From Streptomyces gelaticus (lineage in GTDB: Bacteria > Actinomycetota > Actinomycetes > Streptomycetales > Streptomycetaceae): 64,000 nt of DNA. Location: assembly GCF_014649535.1 (NCBI RefSeq), contig NZ_BMTF01000005.1, positions 64,564 through 128,563 on the forward strand, in the 5' to 3' direction. Shown here in pieces: positions 26,255 through 35,513 of the stretch. The translations under genes and the position numbers were made by a program. Position 1 is the stretch's first letter. Each line of letters begins with the position of its first letter. The notes under the pieces were generated by a model. It searched no databases. It worked only from the letters and a program-made list of their open reading frames with translations, and was not told where the DNA came from.

Positions 26255-27139
26255 TATGGGGCTCGCCTACATCGGGGCCTTTCATGCCCCGGAGCCGCAC
26301 GATCTGCGGGTGGACGTGGGGGGCCGGGCACGCAGGTGCTCGCGCAGACGCTGCAGGACAGGAGCGACGGGGCGCTGAGCGTACGCACCGTTCCCGACCG
26401 GGCCGCGGCGGTGAATCACCTCAAGACACAGGCGAGTTACGGCGCCTATCTGCCAGGGAAGCAGCCCGAGCTGCTTGTGGCCGGCGTGTCCTCGGACACC
26501 AGCGCCACGGTGGTCGAGAGGGTGTTCACCAAGGTCGCCGCCGAAAAGGGTCACCCGCTGAAGGTGACGGACACGGCACAGACCGCGGACGGCGATCCGA
26601 CCGGTCAGGGCATCTTCTTCCTGCTGGTCGCGGTGAGCATCGGCTCGTACGCGTCGGTCGCGGTCATCGGTGGTGCGGGAGCCGTGCTGGCGCTGCGGAT
26701 CAGGGCCGCGCTGGCTGTTGCCGCGTCACTGGTGGTGAGCGTGATCGGAGTGGTGTTCGCGGGGCCGCTGTTCGGCCTTGTCGACCACGGGCTCGGTGGT
26801 CTGTGGGCGATGGCCTGGCTGTACTCCATGGGCATCCTGCTGATCGGCGTCAGGCTGCACATCTTCCTCAAGCGCTGGACGACGCCCGGCCTGATGGTGC
26901 TGTTCGTGATGCTCAACCTCACCAGCTCCGGCGGCATCTTCCGGCCCGAGCTCCAGCCCGGCTTCTTCGCTTCGCTGCACTCCTTCTGGAACGGTGTGGG
27001 CTTCGTGGACGGCGTACGCAGCCATGTGTACTTCGGCGGACACGCGCTCGGCGGTCACGTGCTGGTGCTCGTGCTCTGGTTCGTGGTGGGCCTGGCCCTG
27101 ATGGGGCTGGCGGAGCTGTCCGAGTCGAAGCAGCGGTAG
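26255..27139 (+). pseudogene. DUF3533/YhgE-like membrane protein, 5'-damaged
   Basis: The long open frame (from GTG 26336) codes for a protein with about five membrane helices (FFLLVAVSIGSYASVAVIGG, ALAVAASLVVSVIGVVFAGP, and so on) and the segment RPELQPGFFASLHSFWNGVG typical of ABC-2/YhgE-like proteins. The expected upstream part (MGLAYIGAFHAPEPHDLRVDVG, from 26255) is in another frame and needs a shift near 26320 to join GPGTQVLAQTLQ. The first membrane helix is largely missing. The damaged MarR gene lies divergently upstream and was presumably its repressor. It could still be expressed as a shortened protein. Confidence 0.6.
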
Positions 27140-27527
27140 GCCGCGGCGCATGCGGCAGTGGCTGGCTCCGTCGTTGGCGCAGGTACCCGAACCGGCGCCG
27201 TCGCCGGTTCCGTGGAGACGGCCGGCGGAACCCACGGGCCGAAGCACGCCGCCAGGACCGGGGCCGGAGCCCCCATCGAGGCGGATGCCGAGGGGGAGAT
27301 CGAGGAGGAGATGGAAGAGGCCGTCGGCGTCTGAGCGTCTGACCATCCGGCCGTCTGACGAGGGCGATCCGTCGCCCGCAAGCCGCAGAGGTGTTGTCCA
27401 CAGGTCGCGGACCGAGTTTTCCACAGGGGCAGACGGCTTTCGGCCGACGACGGTACCTTCGTCGCAATTGATCTGCGACAGGCGTCGGGCCAGGAGCGCA
27501 GGGCGAGTGCGGGGGAGGCTGCGCGCC
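27140..27527. other. Gap with paired DnaA boxes and possible C-terminal relic
   Basis: TTGTCCACA (27394-27402) and TTTTCCACA (27417-27425) form two DnaA-box-like sites 23 bp apart. The first 195 bp after the TAG at 27137-27139 remain open in the same frame to TGA 27332-27334 and read as an Ala/Gly-rich then acidic tail (EIEEEMEEAVGV), which may be a detached C-terminal extension of the upstream membrane protein. Confidence 0.45.
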
Positions 27528-28979
27528 ATGGGTGACATCGAAGCGACAGTGCCGATTCAGCGGGCTTCGACGGGTGATCCGCGTATTCCGGTCGTGCCCG
27601 GATTCGCACGGAGGGGGACTGCGGCGGGCGGGGGCGCGACGCAGTCCCCGAGGGCGGCGGGCAAGGCCCTGCGGGCGCGGGTGCCCAGGGACTCGCACGC
27701 GTCCTTGGATCTTCCGGCCGGGCGGCCCGATGCGGTGCAGGCGGTCGAGGAGTCGAGCCGGGGCAGAGTGCCCTCCCTCGCCCCGATCAGGGTGGGACGG
27801 ATGGCGGCCACACCCTTTGCCTTTCTGCGCGGCTCTGCCGGGCTGATGGCCCATGACCTGGTGGGCACACCGGTCAGCGGGGTGGGCGCCCAGCTCTGCG
27901 GTGACGCACACGCGGCCAATTTCGGACTGTACGGCGATGCACGCGGCAGCCTGGTCATCGATCTGAACGACTTCGACGAGACCGTGTTCGGTCCGTGGGA
28001 GTGGGACCTCAAGCGGCTGGCCACCTCGCTGGTGCTCGCGGGGCGCGAGGCCGGGGCGGACGAGGAGACCTGCTGGCAGGGCGCGTACGACACGGTGGGC
28101 GCGTACCGGCGGACGATGCGGCTGCTGGCCAGGCTGCCCGCGCTCGACGCCTGGAACGCCATCGCGGACGAGGAGTTGGTCTCGCACACGGACGCGCGGG
28201 ATCTCCTCGGCACTCTGGAGCGGGTCTCGGAAAAGGCCCGCAACAACACCAGTGCCCGCTTCGCGGCCAAGTCCACCGAGGATTCCGGGGACGGCGGACG
28301 CCGCTTCATCGACGCGCCGCCGGTGCTGCGCCGGGTGCCGGACGAGGAGGCCGCAGCGGTCGCGGCGGGACTCGGCGATTACCTGGGCACAATTTCGGAG
28401 GACCGGGTTCCGCTCCTCGCCCGCTACGCGATACACGACGTGGCGTTCCGGGTGGTCGGTACCGGGAGCGTCGGCACCCGGTCGTACGTGGTGCTCCTGC
28501 TCGATCACCGCGGTGAGCCCTTGGTGCTGCAGGTGAAGGAGGCGCGGCCCTCCGTGCTGGCGCCGTACCTGCCGACGGTCGGCTTCGATGTCCCGGAGGT
28601 GGCGCACGAGGGGCGCCGGGTGGTCCTCGGGCAGAAGCGGATGCAGGTCGTCAGCGACATTCTGCTGGGCTGGGCGACGGTGGACGGACGCCCGTTCCAG
28701 GTACGGCAGTTCAGGAACCGCAAGGGCAGTGTGGACCCGGCGGCCCTGGCAGCCGATCAGGTCGACGACTACGGCCGGATGACCGGCGCGCTGCTGGCGC
28801 GGGCCCATGCGCACAGCGCGGATCCGCGACTGATCGCGGGCTATTGCGGCAAGAACGAGGAACTGGACGAGGCGGTGGCGGCGTTCGCGGTGACCTACGC
28901 GGACCGTACGGAGGCGGACCACGCGGAGTTGGTGCGTGCCATCGGTTCGGGGCGGATAGCCGCCGAACTGGGCGTCTGA
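27528..28979 (+). CDS. DUF2252 family protein
   Basis: A 483-residue cytoplasmic protein of the DUF2252 family, which has an aminoglycoside-phosphotransferase/kinase-like fold but no established reaction. Conserved blocks are FAFLRGSAGLMAHDL, QLCGDAHAANFG (HxxN-like loop) and VIDLNDFDETVFGPWEWD (DFG-like metal site), then RMQVVSDILLGWA. The start is ATG 27528 with GGGGGAGG upstream. It appears monocistronic. Confidence 0.9.
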   Translation: MGDIEATVPIQRASTGDPRIPVVPGFARRGTAAGGGATQSPRAAGKALRARVPRDSHASLDLPAGRPDAVQAVEESSRGRVPSLAPIRVGRMAATPFAFLRGSAGLMAHDLVGTPVSGVGAQLCGDAHAANFGLYGDARGSLVIDLNDFDETVFGPWEWDLKRLATSLVLAGREAGADEETCWQGAYDTVGAYRRTMRLLARLPALDAWNAIADEELVSHTDARDLLGTLERVSEKARNNTSARFAAKSTEDSGDGGRRFIDAPPVLRRVPDEEAAAVAAGLGDYLGTISEDRVPLLARYAIHDVAFRVVGTGSVGTRSYVVLLLDHRGEPLVLQVKEARPSVLAPYLPTVGFDVPEVAHEGRRVVLGQKRMQVVSDILLGWATVDGRPFQVRQFRNRKGSVDPAALAADQVDDYGRMTGALLARAHAHSADPRLIAGYCGKNEELDEAVAAFAVTYADRTEADHAELVRAIGSGRIAAELGV

Positions 28980-29037
28980 GGGGCACCGGGCGCACCGCGG
29001 GTCCTCGGGACGCGGTCCCTGGCCATACGCTGGACGG

Positions 29038-30015
29038 GTGACCCACGAAGCCGCCGGGGTGCCGACCACCCGGAACGACGATGACCGGCAGGACAACGAC
29101 CGGCAGCGCGAGCAGCATGTCCGAAGCGAGCAGCGTGATCAGCATGGGCCTGGCGAGCCGCTTGAGCAGCACGGCCGACCGGCCGGTGCCGGTCCGGAGA
29201 GCGGCGACGGCCCGGAGGGCGGTGCCGGTCGAGCCGAGGGGGAGCGGCCCGAGGCCCGGCTCGCGAAGGCGGTCCGGGCGGCGGAGCAGGCGCTGATCGA
29301 GTTCGAGATCGCGGTGGAGACCTTCCGGGTCGAGGTGGAGAACTTCTCCCGGCTGCATCACCAGAAGCTCGGGCCCATGTACACCCGCCTCGATGAGCTC
29401 GATGCGCAGATCGCGGAGGCCCGGGCCGCCAGGACGGGGGACCCGGAGGACATCCGCAAGGCGCAGGAGGCGCGGGCGATCGTCATGCCGATGCCGGGCG
29501 TCGACGAGCTGTTCCACGACTGGATCGACTCCGACGGGCTGTCCCCCGAGGCCGCGGCGATGCTGACCGAGCAGCCGGTCCGGCCGCCCAAGCGGGTCCG
29601 GCCGACCGAGGAGGCGCGCAAGCTCTACCGCGACCTGGCCCGCCAGGCCCACCCGGATCTGGCGCAGGACGAGACGGAGCGGGCCCGCCGTGACGAGTTC
29701 ATCGCCCGCGTGAACGCCGCATACGGGCGGGGGGACGAGGCGTTGCTGGCGGAGCTGGCGCAGGAATGGGCGGCTGGGCCGGTGGCCCCGACGGCGGAGC
29801 TCAGCGAGAGCGAGGAGCTCTATGCCCGGCTGAACTGGCTGACCCAGCGCAAGGAACTGCTGACGGTGCTCGCCCGGGAGCTGGAGGAGAGTGCGATCGG
29901 GGCCATGCTGCGGATGGCGCCGGACGATCCGGACCGGTTGCTCGACGAGATCGCCGAGCAGTTGCTGGGCGAGGTCGCGCAGCGTGAGGCTGAGCTGGCG
30001 GGCTTGGTGCAGTAG
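29038..30015 (+). CDS. J-domain-containing protein
   Basis: A 325-residue protein. The first 75 residues are hydrophilic and low complexity (Gln/Asp/Gly/Glu). A coiled-coil region follows (~80-150). A J-like domain at ~190-235 has YRDLARQAHPDLAQDETERA, with the His-Pro-Asp motif that stimulates Hsp70 ATPase, and RDEFIARVNAAYGRGD. The tail is again helical. No zinc-finger or substrate-binding domain of classical DnaJ is present, so it is probably a specialised DnaK partner. Start GTG 29038. Confidence 0.82.
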   Translation: MTHEAAGVPTTRNDDDRQDNDRQREQHVRSEQRDQHGPGEPLEQHGRPAGAGPESGDGPEGGAGRAEGERPEARLAKAVRAAEQALIEFEIAVETFRVEVENFSRLHHQKLGPMYTRLDELDAQIAEARAARTGDPEDIRKAQEARAIVMPMPGVDELFHDWIDSDGLSPEAAAMLTEQPVRPPKRVRPTEEARKLYRDLARQAHPDLAQDETERARRDEFIARVNAAYGRGDEALLAELAQEWAAGPVAPTAELSESEELYARLNWLTQRKELLTVLARELEESAIGAMLRMAPDDPDRLLDEIAEQLLGEVAQREAELAGLVQ

Positions 30016-30061
30016 CGTTCCGGGTGACCCAGGAGCGTACGTACGAGAGAAGGCATGACCC

Positions 30062-30406
30062 ATGAATTTCGCCCCGCTGCCCTCGGTGGATGTCGCGGCG
30101 GTTCCGTCGGACGGCTTTGTGCTGGACGTCCGGGAGGACAACGAATGGGCGGCCGGTCATGTCGAGGGCGCCCTGCACATTCCGATGAGCGACCTCGTGG
30201 CCCGTTTCGGTGAGCTGACCGAGGCTGCCGACGACGGCCGGCGCGTGCATGTGATGTGCCGGGTCGGTGGCCGGTCGGCCCAGGTCACCCAGTACCTGGT
30301 GCAGCAGGGCGTCGACGCCGTGAACATCGACGGCGGGATGCTGGCCTGGGAGGGGGCCGGACGCCCGATGGTCACGGACAACGGTGAACCGGCCTTCGTC
30401 CTCTGA
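30062..30406 (+). CDS. Rhodanese-domain protein
   Basis: A 114-residue single-domain rhodanese. FVLDVREDNEWAAGHVEGALHIPM and the active-site loop VMCRVGGRSAQVTQYL (Cys-Arg-x-Gly-Gly-Arg-Ser) are intact, so persulfide sulfurtransferase activity is likely. ATG 30062 follows AGAAGG. The physiological acceptor is unknown. Confidence 0.93.
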   Translation: MNFAPLPSVDVAAVPSDGFVLDVREDNEWAAGHVEGALHIPMSDLVARFGELTEAADDGRRVHVMCRVGGRSAQVTQYLVQQGVDAVNIDGGMLAWEGAGRPMVTDNGEPAFVL

Positions 30407-30450
30407 GCCGGGGAACGACCCCGCCAGGGGCGTGACGGCCGTGGTCCGTG

Positions 30451-31623
30451 TCAGCCGAGGAGGTGTGCGGCCAGCAGGCTGCCCAGTGCCTCCTCGTGTG
30501 CCGCTGCCGGGCCGAGGGACAGTTCGATCTGCTTCGCCCAGGCGTGAAAGCGGTGCAGCGGGTAGTCGGTGTCCGCTCCGAAACCGCCGTGAAGGTGCTG
30601 TGCCGTCTGCACGACCCGGCGGACACCGTCCGACGCCCAGATCTTCGCCACGGCGATGTCGCCCTCGGCGGGCAGCTTCCCGTCGGCCTCGGTGGAGATT
30701 CGCCAGGCAGCCTGCCAGAGCGTCACTTCCATGGCCCGTAGGTCGATGTACCGGTCCGCTGCCTGTACGGCGACGGACTGGAACGTCGCCACCGGGAAGC
30801 CGAACTGCTCGCGCTTGCCGGTGTATTCGCTCGTCATGGCGAGCACGGCCTCACCCAGGCCCAGTGCGAGCGCGCACGTCCCGGTGGTGAGGAGGGCGCG
30901 CAGCCACTCCCAGGCTCCGGGCCCGTCGATCAGTGAGCGGCTGTCGATCCGTACCGACTCCAGCCGGACCTCGGCGAACCGTTCACCGCTGGTGGAGAAC
31001 TGCTCGTCCAGGCTGACGCCGTCCTGGGCGGGCCGGATCAGGGCGACGACCGCCCTGCCCTCGTCCGTATGGGCCGGTACCGCGATCCAGTCCGCGGCCT
31101 GCGCCCACGGCACTGCTGACTGCACCCCGTCGAGCACCCAGGCGGCAGCGTCCCCGTCGCGGCCCGGCGGGATGGTTCCCGTTGCCGTTTCCCGGCGGGC
31201 GGTGACGGCGAGTTCGGCCGGATCGTGGCCGGAACGGCCGTTGGCGCCGACGGTGAGGACCAGCTCACCCCGGCCGATCCGGGGCAGCAATTCGGCGGCC
31301 AACTGGCGGTCTCCGTAACGCTGGAGCGTCATAGCGGCCGCGCACGTCTCCAGCAACGGCACCCGCGCGAGCACCTTGGCGGACTCGCGCAACACCAGGC
31401 AAAGGGCGATGAGATCGAGCCCGGCCCCGCCATGTTCCGGCGAAAGCGTGAGGCTCAGCAGATCACTTGAGGCAAGCCCGGCCCACAGCGAGCGGTCGAT
31501 GTCCTCGGCCACCGCGCCCAGTACGAGAGCGGGGCTGGGAACCCCGTCCGGTGCTACTCCCGAGAAGACCGCTCGCGCGGCCTCCGCGGCTGCCTGCTGT
31601 TCCTCGGTGAAGGTGAAGTCCAC
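30451..31623 (-). CDS. Acyl-CoA dehydrogenase
   Basis: A 390-residue flavoprotein. N-terminal FTFTEEQQAAAEAAR helix, a middle beta domain (LVLTVGANGR, then VLDGVQSAVPWAQAADWIAV) and C-terminal helices with REQFGFPVATFQSVAVQAAD and QTAQHLHGGFGADTDYPLHRF are typical. It oxidises an acyl-CoA, feeding electrons to ETF; the substrate is unknown. It resembles the divergent FadE proteins of actinobacterial lipid and steroid catabolism. The start is GTG 31623 with GGGAGG upstream. A KstR-like palindrome lies 67 bp upstream. Confidence 0.9.
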   Translation of the reverse strand: MDFTFTEEQQAAAEAARAVFSGVAPDGVPSPALVLGAVAEDIDRSLWAGLASSDLLSLTLSPEHGGAGLDLIALCLVLRESAKVLARVPLLETCAAAMTLQRYGDRQLAAELLPRIGRGELVLTVGANGRSGHDPAELAVTARRETATGTIPPGRDGDAAAWVLDGVQSAVPWAQAADWIAVPAHTDEGRAVVALIRPAQDGVSLDEQFSTSGERFAEVRLESVRIDSRSLIDGPGAWEWLRALLTTGTCALALGLGEAVLAMTSEYTGKREQFGFPVATFQSVAVQAADRYIDLRAMEVTLWQAAWRISTEADGKLPAEGDIAVAKIWASDGVRRVVQTAQHLHGGFGADTDYPLHRFHAWAKQIELSLGPAAAHEEALGSLLAAHLLG

Positions 31624-31663
31624 TGCCCTGGCCTCCCGCTGACCGATGCCCCGCGCCAAAATG

Positions 31664-31676
31664 TGACGGATCGTCA
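31664..31676. repeat. Small palindrome upstream of acyl-CoA dehydrogenase
   Basis: TGACG and CGTCA around a 3-bp centre, 41 bp upstream of the start codon, between the coding region and the larger palindrome. Confidence 0.4.
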
Positions 31677-31689
31677 AGTGCCGTCAAGA

Positions 31690-31703
31690 TAGAACAGGTT
31701 CTA
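31690..31703. promoter_or_regulatory. KstR-type operator-like palindrome
   Basis: TAGAACAGGTTCTA is a perfect inverted repeat and fits the published KstR consensus TNNAACNNGTTNNA (TetR-type repressor of steroid/lipid catabolism in mycobacteria and rhodococci). It lies 67 bp upstream of an acyl-CoA dehydrogenase. The identity of a regulator in this organism is inferred. Confidence 0.6.
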
Positions 31704-31822
31704 CGAGAAGGGAACACGGAAGGAGCGGGAGAAAGGGGCATCGGCAAGCGGGAGGCAGCGGGCGTGCGGAAGACAGCGGGAGCAAGACGGACGGGGAGAC
31801 GAGGGGAGGTGGCGGGGTGCGG

Positions 31823-32884
31823 TCAGCGGTCGAAGTCGAGCTCCACCTCCGGGGTGGCCGGATGCGACTGGCACGCCAGCACATAGCCCGCGTCCGTCTC
31901 CTCGGGTTCCAACGCGAAGTTGCGGTCCATCCGCACCTCGCCCGAGACCAGGAACGCCCGGCAGGTCCCGCACACCCCGCCCTTGCAGGCGTACGGTACG
32001 TCGGCGCGGCTGCGCAGCACCGTCTCCAGCAGCGATTCGCCGTCCTCCACCGGCCAGGTACCGGAGCGGCCGTCCAGGGTGGCGGTGAGCCTGCTGTGAG
32101 CGGGCGCCTCGGCCCGGGGGCGGGCGGATGCAACCGGGCCGTCGTCCACATGGAAGATCTCCTGGTGGATACGGGTCCGGCCGACGCCCAGTCCACGCAG
32201 AGCCCCGTCCGCTGCCTGGACCAGTCCGAACGGCCCGCAGAGATACCAGCCGTCCACCTCGATCACCGGAAGCAGCGCGGGCAGCAGCTCGGTGAGACGC
32301 TCCCGGTCCAGCCGGCCGGAGGGGAGGCCCGACTGCTGCTCCTCCCGGGAGAGCACCGTGACCAGCTGAAAGCGGTCCGGGTAGCGGTCCTTGAGGTCGG
32401 CGACCTCGTCCAGGAACATCGTCGAGAGCGCTGTCCGGTCGCTGCGGATCAGGCAGAAATGGGCGTCGGGTTCCCGCGCCAGCAGCGTGGCCGCGATGGA
32501 CAGGACCGGCGTGATCCCACTGCCGCCGACGATCGCCGCGAAGTGCCCGGCGCGGGGCGCCAGCACGAAGCGGCCCATCGGAGGCATCGCCTCGACCAGA
32601 TCGCCGACGGCGAGTTCCTTCAGGGCGTACGTGGAGAACGCGCCGCCGTCGACGAGCCGGATGCCCACACGCAGCACCAGATCGTCCTGTTCCGCCGCGG
32701 TGGCCGGCGAGCAGATCGAGTACGAGCGGCGGATCCCCTCGCCGTCGACCGTGTACCTCACATTGAGGTGCTGGCCGGGCTGGTGGCGGAAGGTCTCGCG
32801 CAACTCGGGCGGCACGGCGAGGGTGACGGCCACCGAATCGTCCGTGAGCCGTTCGATCGTGCGGACCCGGAGCGGATGGAACAT
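31823..32884 (-). CDS. paaE: Phenylacetyl-CoA epoxidase subunit PaaE (reductase)
   Basis: A 353-residue oxidoreductase that passes electrons from NADPH to the PaaABC di-iron oxygenase. FAD domain with GQHLNVRYTVDGEGIRRSYSIC, NAD(P) domain with VGGSGITPVLSIA and WYLCGPFGLV, and a C-terminal plant-type ferredoxin: CKGGVCGTCRAFLVSGE plus a fourth Cys in VLACQSHP. It is the last gene of paaABCDE and starts directly after the paaD stop with no gap. Confidence 0.96.
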   Translation of the reverse strand: MFHPLRVRTIERLTDDSVAVTLAVPPELRETFRHQPGQHLNVRYTVDGEGIRRSYSICSPATAAEQDDLVLRVGIRLVDGGAFSTYALKELAVGDLVEAMPPMGRFVLAPRAGHFAAIVGGSGITPVLSIAATLLAREPDAHFCLIRSDRTALSTMFLDEVADLKDRYPDRFQLVTVLSREEQQSGLPSGRLDRERLTELLPALLPVIEVDGWYLCGPFGLVQAADGALRGLGVGRTRIHQEIFHVDDGPVASARPRAEAPAHSRLTATLDGRSGTWPVEDGESLLETVLRSRADVPYACKGGVCGTCRAFLVSGEVRMDRNFALEPEETDAGYVLACQSHPATPEVELDFDR

Positions 32885-33391
32885 CTACAACTCCTTGAAG
32901 TGGTCGAACGGTTCGCGGCACGTCACGCAGCGGCGCAGCGCCTTGCACGCGGTGGAGGAGAACCGGCTCAGCAGCTCCGTATCGGTGGAACCGCAGTGCG
33001 GGCAGCGCACCGAGAGCGTGAGCGGTACCGGACCGCCCGCGGGGGACGTGGCATCGTGCGGGCGCGGGGGCGCTATGCCGAACTCGGCCAGCTTGCGCCG
33101 TCCCTCCGCGCTGATGTCGTCCGTGGACCAGGCCGGTGAGAGCACGGTGACCACGGAGACCTCCGGTATGCCGTGGTCGTGCAGCACCCGCTCGATGTCC
33201 GCGGACATGGCCTCGATGGCGGGGCAGCCGGTGTAGGTCGGGGTGAGCCGCACGGTGACCTTGCCGGGAGCGAGGACATCCACGCCCCGGAGCACCCCCA
33301 GCTCGTCCAGGGTCAGCACGGGCAGTTCGGGATCGGGTACGGAGCCTGCGAGGCGGTGCAGCTCCTTCTCCAGGAGTGTCTCGGTCACCAT
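32885..33391 (-). CDS. paaD: PaaD, iron-sulfur maturation factor of phenylacetyl-CoA epoxidase
   Basis: A 168-residue protein. The N-terminal MIP18/DUF59 domain (SVPDPELPVLTLDELG, TPTYTGCPAIEAM with its Cys) is followed by a zinc-ribbon-like C-terminus with CPHCGSTDT and CVTCREPF. PaaD is thought to help assemble the Fe-S or di-iron centres of the Paa oxygenase. The start is ATG 33391, overlapping the end of paaC by seven bases. Confidence 0.95.
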   Translation of the reverse strand: MVTETLLEKELHRLAGSVPDPELPVLTLDELGVLRGVDVLAPGKVTVRLTPTYTGCPAIEAMSADIERVLHDHGIPEVSVVTVLSPAWSTDDISAEGRRKLAEFGIAPPRPHDATSPAGGPVPLTLSVRCPHCGSTDTELLSRFSSTACKALRRCVTCREPFDHFKEL

Positions 33392-34086
33392 GACGCCCCC
33401 GGGTGGCTGCGATGCAGATGCTGCATCTCGGCGATCATGCGGCCGAAGGGTTCGGTGTGGATGCCCTGGCGTCCGGCGCCCGCCGTCCACGCCCCGGACT
33501 GCGGACCGGTCGGCAGCGTCAGTGTGGCCCGCTCCAGGACTGCCGGGACGGACTCCAGCCAGCCGCTCCGCAGCGCCTGCCAGTCGATGTCCACGCCCTC
33601 GACGGGCTCGAACAACTCACCGGTGAACCGCCACAGGCCGTCCACGGCGCGCTGCATCCGGTCGTGGCTCTCGTCCGTGCCGTCGCCCAGCCGCAACGTC
33701 CAGTGCTCCGCGTGGTCCTGGTGGTATGCGACCTCCTTGACGGCCTTCGCCGCCAGGCCGGCGAACGCGCCCTCGCCCGATGCCAGCTGCTCGTATAGCA
33801 GGCGCTGGTAGGCGGAGAAGTAGAGCTGGCGGGCGATGGTGTGGGCGAAGTCGCCGTTCGGCTGCTCGACCAGCTGGACGTTGCGGAAGGCGCGCTCCTC
33901 GCGCAGATACGCCAGCTCGTCCTCGTCCCCGGCCAGGGAGAGGAGGATCCGGGCCTGCCCCAGCAGGTCCAGGGCGATGTTGGCCAGGGCCACTTCTTCT
34001 TCCAGCACGGGTGCGTGGCCCGCCCACTCCCCCAGCCGGTGCGAGAGCACCAGCGCGTCGTCGCCCAGGGCGAGGGCCGCGCTCAC
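33385..34086 (-). CDS. paaC: Phenylacetyl-CoA epoxidase subunit PaaC
   Basis: A 233-residue ferritin-like structural subunit. Helical content with LSHRLGEWAGHAPVLEEEVALANIALDLLGQAR and AYHQDHAEHWTLRLGDGTDESHDRM is diagnostic of PaaC. It forms the core heterotetramer with PaaA and is needed for substrate binding. The start is GTG 34086, overlapping the paaB stop by four bases (GTGA). Confidence 0.96.
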   Translation of the reverse strand: MSAALALGDDALVLSHRLGEWAGHAPVLEEEVALANIALDLLGQARILLSLAGDEDELAYLREERAFRNVQLVEQPNGDFAHTIARQLYFSAYQRLLYEQLASGEGAFAGLAAKAVKEVAYHQDHAEHWTLRLGDGTDESHDRMQRAVDGLWRFTGELFEPVEGVDIDWQALRSGWLESVPAVLERATLTLPTGPQSGAWTAGAGRQGIHTEPFGRMIAEMQHLHRSHPGASW

Positions 34087-34373
34087 AGGTGCTTCACCCC
34101 TTCCGGGATCTCGTAGAACGTCGGGTGGCGGTAGGGCTTGTCGCCGGCCGGTTCGAAGAAGGAGTCCTTCTCGTCCGGAGAGGAGGCTGTGACCTGTGCG
34201 GACGGGACCACCCAGATGGAGACGCCCTCGGAACGGCGTGTGTACAGATCGCGCGCGTTGCGCAGGGCCATCTCCGCGTCCGGGGCGTGCAGGCTGCCCG
34301 CGTGGGTGTGGGACAGACCGCGGCGCGAACGCACGAACACCTCCCACAGTGGCCATTCGGTCGAGCTGCTCAT
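34083..34373 (-). CDS. paaB: Phenylacetyl-CoA epoxidase subunit PaaB
   Basis: A 96-residue subunit with [36 protein letters not shown] as the family core (it bridges PaaAC heterodimers). ATG 34373 overlaps the paaA stop by four bases (ATGA), so translation is coupled along the operon. Confidence 0.96.
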   Translation of the reverse strand: MSSSTEWPLWEVFVRSRRGLSHTHAGSLHAPDAEMALRNARDLYTRRSEGVSIWVVPSAQVTASSPDEKDSFFEPAGDKPYRHPTFYEIPEGVKHL

Positions 34374-35398
34374 GCCGTCGCCTCCCCGTTCCCCGCTGCT
34401 GTGCGCGGTGCTGCGTGTGCTGGTGCTGTGTGCTTCTCGGCGTAGGCGGCCGCCGCGTCCCGGACCCAGGCACCCTCCTCGTGCGCCCGGCGGCGCTGGC
34501 CCAGGCGCTGCTCGTTGCACGGGCCGTTGCCCTTGAGGACCTCCTGGAACTCCTTCCAGTCGATCGTCCCGAAGTCGTGCTGTCCGCGCTCCTCGTTCCA
34601 CCGGATGTCCGGGTCGGGGAGGGTGAGCCCCAGTGCTTCGGCCTGCGGGACGCAGATGTCCACGAAGCGCTGTCGCAGCTCGTCGTTGGAATGGCGCTTG
34701 ATCTTCCAGGCCATCGACTGCGCGGAGTGGGCCGATGCGTCGTCCGGCGGGCCGAACATCATCAGGGACGGCCACCACCAGCGGTTCACCGCGTCCTGCG
34801 CCATTTCGCGCTGCGCCGGGGTGCCGCGGCTGAGGGTGAGCAGCAGCTCGTACCCCTGACGCTGATGGAAGGACTCCTCCTTGCAGATACGGACCATCGC
34901 GCGGGCGTACGGGCCGTAGGAGCAGCGGCACAGCGGCACCTGGTTGGTGATCGCGGCGCCGTCCACGAGCCAGCCGATCGCGCCGACGTCCGCCCAGGTC
35001 AGCGTCGGGTAGTTGAAGATTGATGAATACCTCTGACGGCCCGCGTGGAGCTTGTCGAGCAGCTCCTCGCGGCCGGTGCCGAGCGTTTCCGCCGCGCTGT
35101 ACAGATAGAGCCCATGGCCCGCTTCGTCCTGCACCTTGGCCATCAGGATCGCCTTGCGGCGCAGCGAGGGTGCACGCGAGATCCAGTTGGCCTCGGGCTG
35201 CATGCCGATGATTTCGGAGTGGGCATGCTGGGCCATTTGCCTGACCAGCGAGGCGCGGTACGCATCGGGCATCCAGTCGCGTGGCTCGATGCGCTCGTCC
35301 GCCGCCACCGCGGCATCGAACGCCGCCTCCAGGACTTCGTCCGCCCCTTGGGGCCTGTCCGCTGCCTGCGCTGTCTGGTCCGCAGTCACTGCCGCCAT
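34370..35398 (-). CDS. paaA: Phenylacetyl-CoA epoxidase catalytic subunit PaaA
   Basis: A 342-residue di-iron oxygenase that epoxidises the ring of phenylacetyl-CoA. Two E-x-x-H-type iron-ligand helices are visible around [17 protein letters not shown] and [16 protein letters not shown], and the [19 protein letters not shown] segment is typical. It is the first gene of paaABCDE. Its start codon is only 12 bp from an 18-bp inverted repeat that is probably a repressor site. Confidence 0.97.
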   Translation of the reverse strand: MAAVTADQTAQAADRPQGADEVLEAAFDAAVAADERIEPRDWMPDAYRASLVRQMAQHAHSEIIGMQPEANWISRAPSLRRKAILMAKVQDEAGHGLYLYSAAETLGTGREELLDKLHAGRQRYSSIFNYPTLTWADVGAIGWLVDGAAITNQVPLCRCSYGPYARAMVRICKEESFHQRQGYELLLTLSRGTPAQREMAQDAVNRWWWPSLMMFGPPDDASAHSAQSMAWKIKRHSNDELRQRFVDICVPQAEALGLTLPDPDIRWNEERGQHDFGTIDWKEFQEVLKGNGPCNEQRLGQRRRAHEEGAWVRDAAAAYAEKHTAPAHAAPRTAAGNGEATA

Positions 35399-35410
35399 CC
35401 CGGGCTCCCT

Positions 35411-35428
35411 ACCGACCGATCGTTCGGT
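35411..35428. promoter_or_regulatory. Putative PaaR operator in front of paaA
   Basis: ACCGACCGATCGTTCGGT is an imperfect palindrome (one mismatched pair) immediately upstream of paaA. Its reverse complement matches the sites at 40115-40132 (17 of 18) and 41455-41472 (16 of 18). Confidence 0.75.
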
Positions 35429-35473
35429 TCAATGTCTTCAATGGTGAGTCGACGGCCCGTAGGGTGTCAACCC

Positions 35474-35482
35474 TGTGGATAA
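35474..35482 (-). promoter_or_regulatory. DnaA box
   Basis: TTATCCACA on the minus strand, in the gap between divergent paaA and the DUF5819 gene. Confidence 0.5.
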
Positions 35483-35513
35483 CTGACCGGGGATCGACGG
35501 GGATCGGGGCGGG

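Noticed and set aside
26919..29096. A 725-codon minus-strand open frame opposite DUF2252
   Set aside because: The opposite strand has the conserved DUF2252 blocks and a ribosome site; the minus frame has none.
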